64,000 bases of DNA from Flammeovirgaceae bacterium UBA2786. Lineage in GTDB: Bacteria; Bacteroidota; Bacteroidia; Cytophagales; Cyclobacteriaceae. The notes below the pieces were generated by a model. That model worked only from the letters and a program-made list of their open reading frames with translations, did not search any database and was not told where the DNA came from. Made by a program: the position numbers and the translations under genes. Shown here piece after piece: positions 35,359 through 44,379 of the stretch. Within the stretch, counting starts at the first letter, position 1. The number at the start of each line of letters is the position of its first letter. Where the stretch lies: assembly GCA_002352225.1 (NCBI GenBank), contig DEIA01000022.1, forward strand, positions 1-64,000, in the 5' to 3' direction.

Positions 35359-35408
35359 CGATAGACAGCACTAACAAAAATTAAACTCGACTTAATAATA
35401 AAAACATT

Positions 35409-36293
35409 ATGTCTAACATTAATTTAATCATAGAAGAGAGGGCAGCCGATATAGGGAAATTTTTAGTAGGCCGACTGCTCCCCTTCAGGCAGAAACGAAT
35501 GGTGGGCCCCTTTATTTACATTGATCATATGGGCCCGGTGAAACTGAATGAACGAAGTGGCTTTGATATATTGCCGCATCCACACATCGGTCTTTCTACT
35601 CTTACATTTCTGTTTGAAGGTAGCATTATGCATCGCGATTCGATTGGCAACGCTATAGAAATTAAACCCAATGAAGTGAACTGGATGACGGCAGGAAAAG
35701 GAATTGTTCACAGCGAACGAACCCCGGATCATTTGCGAAACTCAGAAATGCACATGCATGGCCTGCAAATCTGGATTGCGCTTCCAAAACACTTAGAGCA
35801 GATGAATCCTGAGTTTTTTCATATTGCTGAAAATGAAATTCCGGCCTGGCAACAAGACGGAATTTCGTTTAAGCTGATTGCCGGAGAGGCATTCGGTCGT
35901 AAATCAGGAGTGCCGGTGTACAGCAAACTATACATGGTTGAGATAAAGAGTAAAGCAACGCAACACATATCGCTTGGCGAGTATCTGTATGGCGAATCAG
36001 GTTTGTATATTTTAGAGGGAGGCGTTGAAAGCGATGGTAACGTATATGGGCCAAAGCAGATGTTGGTTACAAAAGACAGTCATTTGTGCAACTTCACCAT
36101 TCAGGCAAACAGTACTGTGTATATTTTTGGAGGCGAGCCATTTCCTGAAGAACGCTTTATTGACTGGAATTTTGTGGCATCAAGTAAAGAATTGATTGAA
36201 GAAGCAAAACGAAAATGGAGAGAACAAACATTCGATAAAATAAAGGGAGACGAAACAGAATATATTCCTTACCCCACACTTTCTAAAAAGTAA
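35409..36293 (+). CDS. Pirin family protein
   Basis: The 294-residue bicupin has the pirin metal site: PHPHIGLSTLTFLFEGSIMH, quoted as PHPHIGLST and EGSIMHRDS, then WMTAGKGIVHSERTP. The second cupin follows (VYGPKQMLVT). Pirins include quercetin 2,3-dioxygenases and redox-sensing regulators, and sequence does not tell which. It is followed after 5 bp by an OsmC-like gene, which suggests a shared stress-related role. Confidence 0.9.
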   Translation: MSNINLIIEERAADIGKFLVGRLLPFRQKRMVGPFIYIDHMGPVKLNERSGFDILPHPHIGLSTLTFLFEGSIMHRDSIGNAIEIKPNEVNWMTAGKGIVHSERTPDHLRNSEMHMHGLQIWIALPKHLEQMNPEFFHIAENEIPAWQQDGISFKLIAGEAFGRKSGVPVYSKLYMVEIKSKATQHISLGEYLYGESGLYILEGGVESDGNVYGPKQMLVTKDSHLCNFTIQANSTVYIFGGEPFPEERFIDWNFVASSKELIEEAKRKWREQTFDKIKGDETEYIPYPTLSKK

Positions 36294-36298
36294 CAATC

Positions 36299-36697
36299 AT
36301 GGCGAAAGTAACATCAAGTATAAAAAAGGAGAACTATAAGATTGAAATCAAATCTCCATCGGGCAATACGGTAATTGCTGACGAACCAGAGAATATGGGG
36401 GGCAAAGATTTAGGATTTTCTCCCAAAGAATTATTGGCTTCTGCTTTAGCAGCATGCACAAGTGCTACTGTAAAAATGTATGCCGACAGAAAAGAATGGG
36501 ATTTGCACGAGGTTAAAATCAATATTGAGTTGGATTTTAGGGCCAGCGAAAACAAAACGGTAATTAGTCGTAAGATCGGATTTGTTGGAAACCTTGACGC
36601 CACACAAAAGAGCAGGCTGCTGGCGATAGCCAATGCATGCCCGGTTCATAAAATATTAAGTAACCCGATTGAAATTATTTCGCAGGTAGAGCAATGA
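36299..36697 (+). CDS. OsmC/Ohr-family peroxiredoxin-like protein
   Basis: The 132-residue protein has the OsmC fold with the two reactive cysteines: LLASALAACTSATVKMYA and ANACPVHKILSNPI. The glycine motif MGGKDLGFSPKELL is present. Such proteins reduce organic hydroperoxides or act in sulphur-compound stress. It is 5 bp after pirin and likely in the same transcript. Confidence 0.9.
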   Translation: MAKVTSSIKKENYKIEIKSPSGNTVIADEPENMGGKDLGFSPKELLASALAACTSATVKMYADRKEWDLHEVKINIELDFRASENKTVISRKIGFVGNLDATQKSRLLAIANACPVHKILSNPIEIISQVEQ

Positions 36698-36798
36698 TGC
36701 ACATAGCTTTACGGTTTTGTTTCCTGCTATCAGGCAATGGGTAGTATAATATAATGGTGCCCCCCGGTGTACATCGATAAGGGTAAGTTCTGGCCCTG

Positions 36799-36828
36799 TT
36801 GCAAAATTGCCGGTAAACGTTACTTTTG
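36799..36828 (+). promoter_or_regulatory. Promoter (TTGC ... TACTTTTG) before the small membrane protein
   Basis: TACTTTTG (36821-36828) matches TAnnTTTG exactly. A TTGC lies at 36799-36802, 18 bp upstream, which is close to the usual -33 spacing. The GTG start at 36850 follows after a short leader. Confidence 0.5.
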
Positions 36829-36849
36829 TGGTCTTCTAATTAAGAGGCA

Positions 36850-37194
36850 GTGCTAAAAAAACGTGTTTACAGAGGTATTTTGATGATTGTGGGCCTTTTG
36901 GCAGCCACTGTTATCGTGCTTTCGCACGTATTTAAAAGTCCTGATTACGAAGCTGAAAAAAGACCAGCTACCGAACAATCAGCTGAATCAGAGTCTAAAA
37001 CAGTACTATCGGCCCCAACCGAGGCTGTTACACAAGGTAGTGCCGTTCAGGTTGGCGAGCAGTCTCCTCAGGCTTTATTAGAAGTAATAGCCGAGCCTCA
37101 AACGCAACAAGCCTTTGTTCCGCTGGTAAAGGAAATGGCGAGTGGGTTTTTACGAACTCTGTTTCGGGTAATCATTTCGCCCAACGCCCCCTAA
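36850..37194 (+). CDS. Small single-span membrane protein, unrecognised
   Basis: The 114-residue protein has one N-terminal membrane helix (GILMIVGLLAATVIVLSHVF), a low-complexity acidic and Ala/Ser/Gln-rich stretch (about 30-75) and a short C-terminal amphipathic segment (LVKEMASGFLRTLFRVIIS). The start is GTG at 36850. It has its own promoter and precedes secDF by about 87 bp. No family is recognised. Confidence 0.55.
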   Translation: MLKKRVYRGILMIVGLLAATVIVLSHVFKSPDYEAEKRPATEQSAESESKTVLSAPTEAVTQGSAVQVGEQSPQALLEVIAEPQTQQAFVPLVKEMASGFLRTLFRVIISPNAP

Positions 37195-37280
37195 GTAAAT
37201 CTGTAATCTTAGTTTTCATGCTACCGGTTTAGCGGTTGCGTGCTTTTTTCTTGAAATCAATTTTAAATTTTAATAATTAT

Positions 37281-40200
37281 ATGCGTAATAAAGGTTTCGT
37301 TGTTGTACTAGGCATAGTCATTACTCTTCTATGCTTGTACTATTTGTCATTCACATTTGTCTCTCAGGGAGTAGAACGCGATGCTATAGCCTATGCTACC
37401 GATGCAGATGGTTCGCTAAGCCTCGGTAAAAAACAGAGCTATCTCGATTCTGTTTGGAACAAACCGGTATATAACCTGTTTGGTGCCGAGTTTACCTACA
37501 AACAAGTAAAAGAAAACGAGTTGAGCCTGGGGCTTGACCTGCGTGGCGGTATGCACGTGGTTTTAGAGATCTCTCCTGTTGATATTATTAAAGGACTTAG
37601 CGGAGATAATCAAGATCCGGCATTTAAAACGGCTTTGGAAAAAGCACGCGGTTTGCAAAAGTCAAGCTCCGATAGCTATGTAAATTTATTTTATAAAGCA
37701 TTTAAGGATGATAACCCGGATAAGAGCCTGGCACCGTTATTTACTTCTGCAGCAAACAAGGATCGTGTAAAAATTACAGATTCGGATAATACCATAGTTG
37801 AGTTTTTAAACAAAGAAGTAGATGATGCTATTGATCGTTCATTCACAATCTTAAAAACACGTATCGATCAGTTTGGAACTTCGCAACCCAATATTCAACG
37901 GTTGCAGGAAAAAGGCCGCATTCAAATTGAAATTCCTGGAGCAGATAACCCGCAACGGGTGCGCAAATTATTGCAGGGTGTGGCCCGGTTAGAGTTCTGG
38001 GAAGTAGTGGAATACACCGACCCGCAATTAAATCAATCGCTATCGGCAATTAACGATTTTATAGTAAGAGAGCAGAATGCGGCCAAGGCACTTACAACTA
38101 CTCCAGCCGAAGTAAAACCGGCCACCGATACAACAAGTACAAAGTCAGCATTAGAACAACAATTATCGCAAGTACGCGATAGTACTGTATCCTCATTAGA
38201 CTCCCTTCGCCTGGCAACTACATCGCCCTTGTTGGCCCTTATGAATCCGAATTTCCCTTTTCTCTATCAGGTAAAAGATACTTCGGTAATTAATAAACTA
38301 TTAAAACGCGAAGAAGTTCGCAATTTATTACCCCGTTCAATTGGTTTCTTTTGGGATGTAAAATCCGATCCTAAAATCACACCCGGTGTAGAAGATATTC
38401 AACTCAACTTTGTAAACCTGGGCCGTACCGGCAAACCTTTATTAACCGGTGAAGTGATTAATGATGCCCGTCAGGATTTTGATGAGAATGGTCGGTATGC
38501 CGTTTCTATGAATATGAATACCAATGGTGCTAAAAGCTGGGCAAAAATTACGCGCGAAGCAGCGGCCAAACAACCGCAGGGCCGTATTGCAATTGTGTTA
38601 GATAATTTTGTGTACACGGCACCTACCGTAAATGGCGAAATACCCAATGGTAGTTCACAGATTTCAGGAAACTTTGAACTGGAAGAAGCAAAAGACCTGG
38701 CAAACGTACTAAAGGCAGGTTCGTTACCAGCACCAACACGTATTGTGGAAGAAGCCATTGTAGGCCCAAGTTTAGGTAAGGTAGCGCAAGATCAGGGATT
38801 GATTTCAATGGCTGCCGGCCTTGGCATTGTGGTATTGTTTATGATTGCCTATTATTCTAAAGGAGGCTGGGTTGCCAACATATCCTTATTGTTTAACATT
38901 TTTTTCATTCTTGGAATTTTAGCCCAGCTTAAAGCGGCATTAACATTACCCGGTATTGCCGGTATTGTGCTTACCATGGGTATGGCTGTGGATGCAAACG
39001 TATTGATTTACGAACGCATTAAAGAAGAACTAGCCCTTGGGCGTAAAATACGCGAAGCAATTGATAAAGGATTCAGCCGGGCCTTTACAACTATTTTTGA
39101 TTCTAACCTGACTACGATGATCACAGCAATTGCTTTGTTTGTGTTAGGCCAGGGACCGTTAAAAGGCTTTGCAATTGTGTTGATGATCGGTATTGCCACA
39201 TCATTCTTTTCGGCTGTTTATATTTCACGGGTAGTTATAGAGTGGATGGTACGCAGGGGCGATGATGCAAAAATATCGTTCGATACCCCGCTGGCACGTA
39301 TGGTGAAGAGGCGTCCGTCATTCGACTTTATCGCATTCCGCAAAAAGGCGTATTTGTTCTCGGGTGGGGTAGTGGTAATCGGATTTATCCTGATTGCATT
39401 TCAGGGATTAAATATGGGTGTTGATTTTAAAGGAGGACGTTCATATGTAGTGGCCTTTAATCAACCCGTTGTAGCAACCGATATGAAGGTGGCGATCTCA
39501 GAAAATTTTGAGAACACCGGTGTTGAAGTGAAAAACTTTGGCAGCGACAAAGTAATGAAAGTAACCACCTCTTACCTGATTGATGATGAATCGGATGAAG
39601 CAGATGATAAAGTAAAGAGTGCCTTGATAGCAGGTGTGGAGAACTTTAAAGGCGTTAAATACACAGCCAGCGAAGCACAATTAGACGATCAGCATTTTAT
39701 TATTTCATCTTCTTCAAAAGTAGGAGCAACCATTGCCGATGATATTAAAGGTTCTGCATTTGAGGCAGCCATGGCATCACTAATCCTTATCTTTATTTAT
39801 ATTCTGGTTCGCTTTAAACGCTGGACGTACAGTGCAGGTGCCATTGTAGCTACCGTGCACGATACATTGTTTGTGGTTGCATCTTTTGCTATTGCCCGTG
39901 TGTTTGGTATTTCATTCGAAGTAGATCAGGTATTTGTGGCTGCTATCCTTACCGTTATAGGATACTCCATTAACGATACTGTAATTGTTTTTGATCGTAT
40001 TCGCGAATACCTGGGATTAGGTACAACCCACGATCGTGCAAAAGTGTTTAACGATGCTATTAACGGTACATTAAGCCGCACCCTTATTACTTCGGGTACA
40101 ACATTAACTGTGGTTGTAGTGTTGTTGCTATTTGGTGGCGAGGTATTGCGTGGTTTCTCTTTTGCATTATTTATTGGTATTGGCATAGGTACGTTTTCAT

Positions 40201-40286
40201 CTATCTTTATTGCCGCACCCGTAGTGCTTGATCTTGAAGACAGTTCTACTCAGAATAAAAAGACAGAAGCGAAGGCCGCTGCCTGA
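37281..40286 (+). CDS. secDF: Fused protein translocase subunit SecDF
   Basis: The 1001-residue protein joins SecD and SecF. SecD part: LGLDLRGGMHVVLEI (about residue 82), the periplasmic P1 region (about 110-470) and LTMGMAVDANVLIYERIKEE. SecF part: MGVDFKGGRSYVVAF and VIGYSINDTVIVFDRIREYL. Twelve membrane segments are expected. It uses the proton gradient to pull proteins across the membrane with SecYEG. The ATG at 37281 is chosen over a TTG at 37236, which would add 15 residues before a normal N-terminus. A strong terminator follows at 40311. Confidence 0.96.
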   Translation: MRNKGFVVVLGIVITLLCLYYLSFTFVSQGVERDAIAYATDADGSLSLGKKQSYLDSVWNKPVYNLFGAEFTYKQVKENELSLGLDLRGGMHVVLEISPVDIIKGLSGDNQDPAFKTALEKARGLQKSSSDSYVNLFYKAFKDDNPDKSLAPLFTSAANKDRVKITDSDNTIVEFLNKEVDDAIDRSFTILKTRIDQFGTSQPNIQRLQEKGRIQIEIPGADNPQRVRKLLQGVARLEFWEVVEYTDPQLNQSLSAINDFIVREQNAAKALTTTPAEVKPATDTTSTKSALEQQLSQVRDSTVSSLDSLRLATTSPLLALMNPNFPFLYQVKDTSVINKLLKREEVRNLLPRSIGFFWDVKSDPKITPGVEDIQLNFVNLGRTGKPLLTGEVINDARQDFDENGRYAVSMNMNTNGAKSWAKITREAAAKQPQGRIAIVLDNFVYTAPTVNGEIPNGSSQISGNFELEEAKDLANVLKAGSLPAPTRIVEEAIVGPSLGKVAQDQGLISMAAGLGIVVLFMIAYYSKGGWVANISLLFNIFFILGILAQLKAALTLPGIAGIVLTMGMAVDANVLIYERIKEELALGRKIREAIDKGFSRAFTTIFDSNLTTMITAIALFVLGQGPLKGFAIVLMIGIATSFFSAVYISRVVIEWMVRRGDDAKISFDTPLARMVKRRPSFDFIAFRKKAYLFSGGVVVIGFILIAFQGLNMGVDFKGGRSYVVAFNQPVVATDMKVAISENFENTGVEVKNFGSDKVMKVTTSYLIDDESDEADDKVKSALIAGVENFKGVKYTASEAQLDDQHFIISSSSKVGATIADDIKGSAFEAAMASLILIFIYILVRFKRWTYSAGAIVATVHDTLFVVASFAIARVFGISFEVDQVFVAAILTVIGYSINDTVIVFDRIREYLGLGTTHDRAKVFNDAINGTLSRTLITSGTTLTVVVVLLLFGGEVLRGFSFALFIGIGIGTFSSIFIAAPVVLDLEDSSTQNKKTEAKAAA

Positions 40287-40310
40287 TACAAGGGTTAAGG
40301 TTCTTAAAAG

Positions 40311-40341
40311 GGGGTGGATTAAATCCACCCCTTTGTTTTTT
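40311..40341 (+). terminator. Rho-independent terminator after secDF
   Basis: The stem GGGGTGGATT (40311-40320) pairs with AATCCACCCC (40322-40331) almost without loop, followed by TTTGTTTTTT. It lies 24 bp after the secDF stop. Confidence 0.85.
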
Positions 40342-40387
40342 ACAAACCTTCTAACAAAATTTTAATAGAGATTGCCTGGTAAGGGTT

Positions 40388-40395
40388 TAATTTTG
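40388..40395 (+). promoter_or_regulatory. -7 element (TAATTTTG) before the response regulator
   Basis: TAATTTTG matches the -7 consensus and ends 5 bp before the ATG at 40401, so the transcript would be nearly leaderless. The -33 element is not clear. Confidence 0.4.
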
Positions 40396-40400
40396 GATCG

Positions 40401-41078
40401 ATGAAGATTCTTCTGATTGAGGATGAGCGAAAAACCATTCAGTACATTAAAAAAGGACTGGAAGAAAACGGATATGAAGTAGATACTGCTGAGGATGGAA
40501 AAACCGGCCGTGCGCTGGGATTCAAGAATCAGTATAATCTTATTATTACCGACATTATCATGCCCGAAATAAGCGGAAAGGAACTATGCAAAGAATTACG
40601 GGCCGCAAAAATTGAAACTCCCATATTAATGCTTACGGCATTAGCCGGTACCGATGATGTAGTAGAAGGTTTAGATAGCGGAGCTGATGATTATCTGTCG
40701 AAACCATTTGAGTTTAAAGAATTACTGGCGCGCATTCGCACACTTACCAAACGCCAACCCAAACCCGGTAACGATAGTTATTTGCGCCTGGCCGATTTGG
40801 TTCTGGATTTAAATACCAAAAGTGTGGTACGGGCAGGAAAAAAGATAGAGTTAACATCTAAAGAGTTTGCCCTAATGGAATATTTTCTGCGCAACCAGGG
40901 CCGGGTAATCCCTCGTGCAGAGCTCTCCAAACATGTTTGGAATGTAGATTTTGATACCGGAACCAACATGGTTGAGGTTTATGTGAATTACCTGCGCAAA
41001 AAAGTAGACCGGGATTTTGATGTTAAGCTAATTCATACGCAATTTGGGATGGGCTATATCTTAAGAGAGCCTACCTGA
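40401..41078 (+). CDS. OmpR-family response regulator
   Basis: The 225-residue protein has a receiver domain (MKILLIEDERKTIQYI; phospho-acceptor Asp in IITDIIMPEISG; Lys in DDYLSKPFEFKEL) and a winged-helix output domain (ELTSKEFALMEYFLRNQGRV, VYVNYLRKKVDRDF, TQFGMGYIL). The kinase gene follows after 4 bp, so the two form one operon. The target genes are unknown. Confidence 0.93.
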   Translation: MKILLIEDERKTIQYIKKGLEENGYEVDTAEDGKTGRALGFKNQYNLIITDIIMPEISGKELCKELRAAKIETPILMLTALAGTDDVVEGLDSGADDYLSKPFEFKELLARIRTLTKRQPKPGNDSYLRLADLVLDLNTKSVVRAGKKIELTSKEFALMEYFLRNQGRVIPRAELSKHVWNVDFDTGTNMVEVYVNYLRKKVDRDFDVKLIHTQFGMGYILREPT

Positions 41079-41082
41079 TCCT

Positions 41083-42459
41083 GTGCAAATACGAACCCGA
41101 CTCACCCTTCAGTTCACCTTATGGGTAAGCACAATTGTGTTGCTTTCGTTTCTGGCTATTTATCTTTTTTCAAAACAACTGGCTGAACAGGATTTTGCCC
41201 GCAGGCTTAGAGAAAAAGCCATTACATCGGCTATTCTGCTAATTAAAGTAGATCAGGTAGATACCATACTGCTAAAAATTATTGATCGCGCCAAGCGCGA
41301 TAACCTTTTTCGCGAGCGCATTCGCGTATATGACCAGGCCGATAAAGAAATCTATGCCAGTGGCGATACCATGAAGTTGCCCATAAGTCAGCAGGTAATC
41401 GAAAAGATAAAACATGAGGGTGAACAGCATACAGTGTACAATGAATTTACAGTGGCCGGTATTCCGTTTAACGATCGGGGTACAAACTATACCATTGTAG
41501 CTTCAGCCGAAGATGTAATTGGCTACAATCGGTTGGTAGATTTAAGACGCCTTTTAACGGCCTTGATTGTAATTGTAATCGGGTTGGTTTTTGTTTCAGG
41601 ATGGATTTACTCGGGCCGCGCGTTGCGCCCTATCCAAAAAATTATTGCCAATGTTCAAAACATCTCTCCACAAAATCTTTCGCAACGCCTTGAAATAAGC
41701 CCATACCCGGATGAAATGGGAAAACTGATTTTGATTTTTAATGGACTGTTAACGCGCATCGAAAATGCGTTCAAACTTCAGAAAATGTTTGTGTCTAATG
41801 TATCGCACGAACTTAAAAATCCGCTTACCAATATTACCTCGCAACTGGAAGTAACATTGTTGAATGAACGATCGCAGGAAGAATATCAGCATACAATAGA
41901 ATCGGTTTTAGACGATATTAAAAGCCTGAACCATCTATCGGTAAGTTTGCTTGACCTGGCACGGCTTACGCACGACTCCGATACATTTACAATGGCCGAA
42001 GTTCGGTTAGATGAAATTCTGTGGGATGCACGCGAACGGGTTCAGGCTATTGACCATGCTTACAAAGTAGAGGTAGCCATAAAAGATATGCCCGAAGACG
42101 AAAGCCGGTTATTGGTAAACGGTAATCCCCACTTGCTTAAAACGGCTTTTCAAAACATAATAGAGAATGCCTGCAAGTTTTCTGAAGATGGCCGTGCAGA
42201 AGTGGTACTAAGTTGTAAAACCAATGAGTTATTGGTAGAGGTGGTTGATCGGGGGCCTGGTATTGAAAGAAAGGATATTGAAAATGTTTTTCAGCCCTTT
42301 TTCAGAACCGATGCTACTTCTAAAGTAAAAGGCTATGGTGTGGGGTTGTCGCTAAGCCAACGTATAATTTCCATTCATAAAGGCAAAATTAAAATCGAAT
42401 CAAACCCGGGTGTTGGTACGCGTATTTCGGTCGTGCTTTTACCCGCACACGGTTTCTAA
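41083..42459 (+). CDS. Membrane sensor histidine kinase
   Basis: The 458-residue protein has two membrane segments (WVSTIVLLSFLAIYLFSKQL and LLTALIVIVIGLVFVSGWIY) around a periplasmic sensor region. A HAMP linker, the HisKA box FVSNVSHELKNPLTNITSQL (phospho-His) and an HATPase domain (NIIENACKFSEDG, DRGPGI, KGYGVGLSLSQ) follow. The start is GTG at 41083, 4 bp after the partner response regulator. It resembles CusS/QseC-type kinases by layout; the signal is unknown. Confidence 0.93.
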   Translation: MQIRTRLTLQFTLWVSTIVLLSFLAIYLFSKQLAEQDFARRLREKAITSAILLIKVDQVDTILLKIIDRAKRDNLFRERIRVYDQADKEIYASGDTMKLPISQQVIEKIKHEGEQHTVYNEFTVAGIPFNDRGTNYTIVASAEDVIGYNRLVDLRRLLTALIVIVIGLVFVSGWIYSGRALRPIQKIIANVQNISPQNLSQRLEISPYPDEMGKLILIFNGLLTRIENAFKLQKMFVSNVSHELKNPLTNITSQLEVTLLNERSQEEYQHTIESVLDDIKSLNHLSVSLLDLARLTHDSDTFTMAEVRLDEILWDARERVQAIDHAYKVEVAIKDMPEDESRLLVNGNPHLLKTAFQNIIENACKFSEDGRAEVVLSCKTNELLVEVVDRGPGIERKDIENVFQPFFRTDATSKVKGYGVGLSLSQRIISIHKGKIKIESNPGVGTRISVVLLPAHGF

Positions 42460-42620
42460 TTCCTTTCTAATCGTTTGCTAAGCCGAAGCTAGGTGTGCAC
42501 GGTTAAATTTGTTACATAGTTTTTTTCTAGGTTGTTTGAGTTTAGAACTAGTTAACAGGTTTCGGTGGAAGAGCAAGTATAATCAAACGTAAGCCAACTA
42601 ATGATTAAGTTCTCTTCCTG

Positions 42621-42651
42621 AAATGGGGCTCGCAAGGGTCCCATTTTTTTT
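42621..42651 (+). terminator. Rho-independent terminator after the two-component operon
   Basis: AAATGGG (42621-42627) pairs with CCCATTT (42640-42646) and runs into a T-tract (TTTTTTTT). It sits between the convergent kinase and gldH genes, closer to gldH. Confidence 0.7.
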
Positions 42652-42653
42652 GA

Positions 42654-43124
42654 TCATTTTTTCGAAGAAATTTCTACGCGCAATCCAATAGCGAGTACCC
42701 CGGCTACTGTATCCTGCCGGTTTTCCTGTTGTAAAGTAAATTTATATTTGCCACGTTGTGCAAAGGTGTATTCGGGTAACACCACAAAACGATGATCGTA
42801 CACATCGCCCAATCCACTTCGGCCCAGGGGTTCGCCATCTTTTTCAAATAAGTAATTCGAAACAAGTTTATGAACTAAAACGGCACCGGTCGAATCGGCT
42901 AATTGATATTGAACAAAGATGCGTTGCCACGGATAATCAAGCGAATTTCGTACTTCATAGTACAGGTTGTACGGTTGTTGTGTATCGGTTATTTCAAATT
43001 CAAAACTTACAGGCTCCTGAACGCTCCATGCGCGCTCTTTAAATTCAACGTAGTTTTCAAAAACACGACTGCTATCACAAGCAGTAAGTAAAACAGTAGC
43101 CAAACAGAAAAGTAAAAATCTCAT
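42654..43124 (-). CDS. gldH: Gliding motility lipoprotein GldH
   Basis: The 156-residue lipoprotein has the signal MRFLLFCLATVLLTAC with the lipid-modified Cys at residue 16. The body (FENYVEFKERAWSVQEPVSF, YNLYYEVRNSLDYPWQRIFV, then GLGDVYDHRFVVLPEYTF) matches GldH of gliding Bacteroidota. The start overlaps the ricT-like gene by 4 bp, an arrangement known around gldH. It indicates that the organism carries gliding or T9SS-related machinery, although presence of gldH alone does not prove motility. Confidence 0.88.
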   Translation of the reverse strand: MRFLLFCLATVLLTACDSSRVFENYVEFKERAWSVQEPVSFEFEITDTQQPYNLYYEVRNSLDYPWQRIFVQYQLADSTGAVLVHKLVSNYLFEKDGEPLGRSGLGDVYDHRFVVLPEYTFAQRGKYKFTLQQENRQDTVAGVLAIGLRVEISSKK

Positions 43125-44308
43125 CGTGGGGTTGGTCCTTTGGGATTACGGGGCTGTGGGTTTCGGTTTTGATTTTGTTGCTGAGGATTTTTTTTATCGC
43201 GATTGCGATTTTTGCTCCGCTTTTTCTTCTTCGATTTGTTCTGATATTTTTTGTCGAGATTTTCGAGATCGCTATTTAATTTAGTTACCGGTACTTTAGC
43301 CTCAACTTCATCGGCCAGCAGGGTAGCCGGTTTTTTACCAGCACGATTAAGCACCAGAATTTCGTTTACACGATCGATGTTTACCGGGTACCAGGTATTT
43401 TCTTCCTTATACCCAAACCACATAATACGTCTGAAGATATCAGTCTTTTGCAATCGCGCTTCGCCTTGCTCTGTCAGTAAGGGAGCTTCTATTTCGGGTA
43501 TGCCCTTTAAGGCTTCCATGTATGTTTCTAACTCGTAGTTAAGGCAGCATTTTAAGCGCCCGCATTGACCCGAAAGTTTGCTTGGATTAAGCGAGAGGTT
43601 TTGGTACCGGGCAGCACTAGTCGCCACGTTTTTAAAATCGCTAAGCCAGGTAGAGCAACAGAGTTCGCGACCGCAAACACCAATACCGCCCAGGCGGCCA
43701 GCTTCCTGGCGCAAACTAATCTGTCGCATTTCCACACGCACCTTAAATTCGCCTGCCAAAATCTTTATCAACTCACGAAAATCAACGCGGTCTTCAGCTG
43801 AATAAAAAAAAGTTGCTTTTGTATTATCGGCCTGGTATTCTACATCCGATAGTTTCATGTTCAACTTAAGCTGTTGAATGATTTCGCGGGTACGATAGAG
43901 AGTAGGCAAATCCCGTTTTTTAACCTCTTCGTGCTTCTCAGAATCTTTTTGAGTAGCTACCCGATAAATTTTTTTGATTTCATCGTCATTGGCTACCTTT
44001 TTCTTTTGCATTTGCAAACGAACCAACTCGCCCTGTAACGACACATGCCCCAGGTGATGGCCGGTGGTTGATTCTACAATAATAGCATCGCCCGTAGTAA
44101 GCGATAGTTTATCGGTATTGCGGTAAAAATCTTTACGGCCATTTTTAAAGCGGACTTCAACAACCGGAAATTTATCCTGCACAGGCATATCCATGTTAGA
44201 TAGCCAGTCGAACACATTCATTTTATTGCAACCGCCTGTGCCGCAGGCTCCGTTATTGTCACATCCCGAAACCTTCCCGCCTTTACTTGTGCCACATGCA
44301 CATCCCAT
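43121..44308 (-). CDS. ricT: PSP1-domain protein, RicT/YaaT-like
   Basis: The 395-residue protein has a Cys-rich N-terminus (MGCACGTSKGGKVSGCDNNG) that is probably disordered. A PSP1/RicT core has the Cys signatures GGIGVCGRELCCSTWLSDFK and SGQCGRLKCCLNYELETYME, and a basic Gln/Asn-rich C-terminal tail (KSKKKKRSKNRNRDKKNPQQ). RicT proteins act in RNA processing complexes in Bacillus; the role in Bacteroidota is less clear. It is co-oriented with gldH and overlaps it by 4 bp. A -7-like TACCTTTA lies at 44333-44340 on the minus strand. Confidence 0.88.
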   Translation of the reverse strand: MGCACGTSKGGKVSGCDNNGACGTGGCNKMNVFDWLSNMDMPVQDKFPVVEVRFKNGRKDFYRNTDKLSLTTGDAIIVESTTGHHLGHVSLQGELVRLQMQKKKVANDDEIKKIYRVATQKDSEKHEEVKKRDLPTLYRTREIIQQLKLNMKLSDVEYQADNTKATFFYSAEDRVDFRELIKILAGEFKVRVEMRQISLRQEAGRLGGIGVCGRELCCSTWLSDFKNVATSAARYQNLSLNPSKLSGQCGRLKCCLNYELETYMEALKGIPEIEAPLLTEQGEARLQKTDIFRRIMWFGYKEENTWYPVNIDRVNEILVLNRAGKKPATLLADEVEAKVPVTKLNSDLENLDKKYQNKSKKKKRSKNRNRDKKNPQQQNQNRNPQPRNPKGPTPR

Positions 44309-44379
44309 TGCGTTTCTGTTTAGATTAAACCTTAAAGGTAGAAGGTAATGCGGGCATTGGCAAACCTAAAATTGGAGAG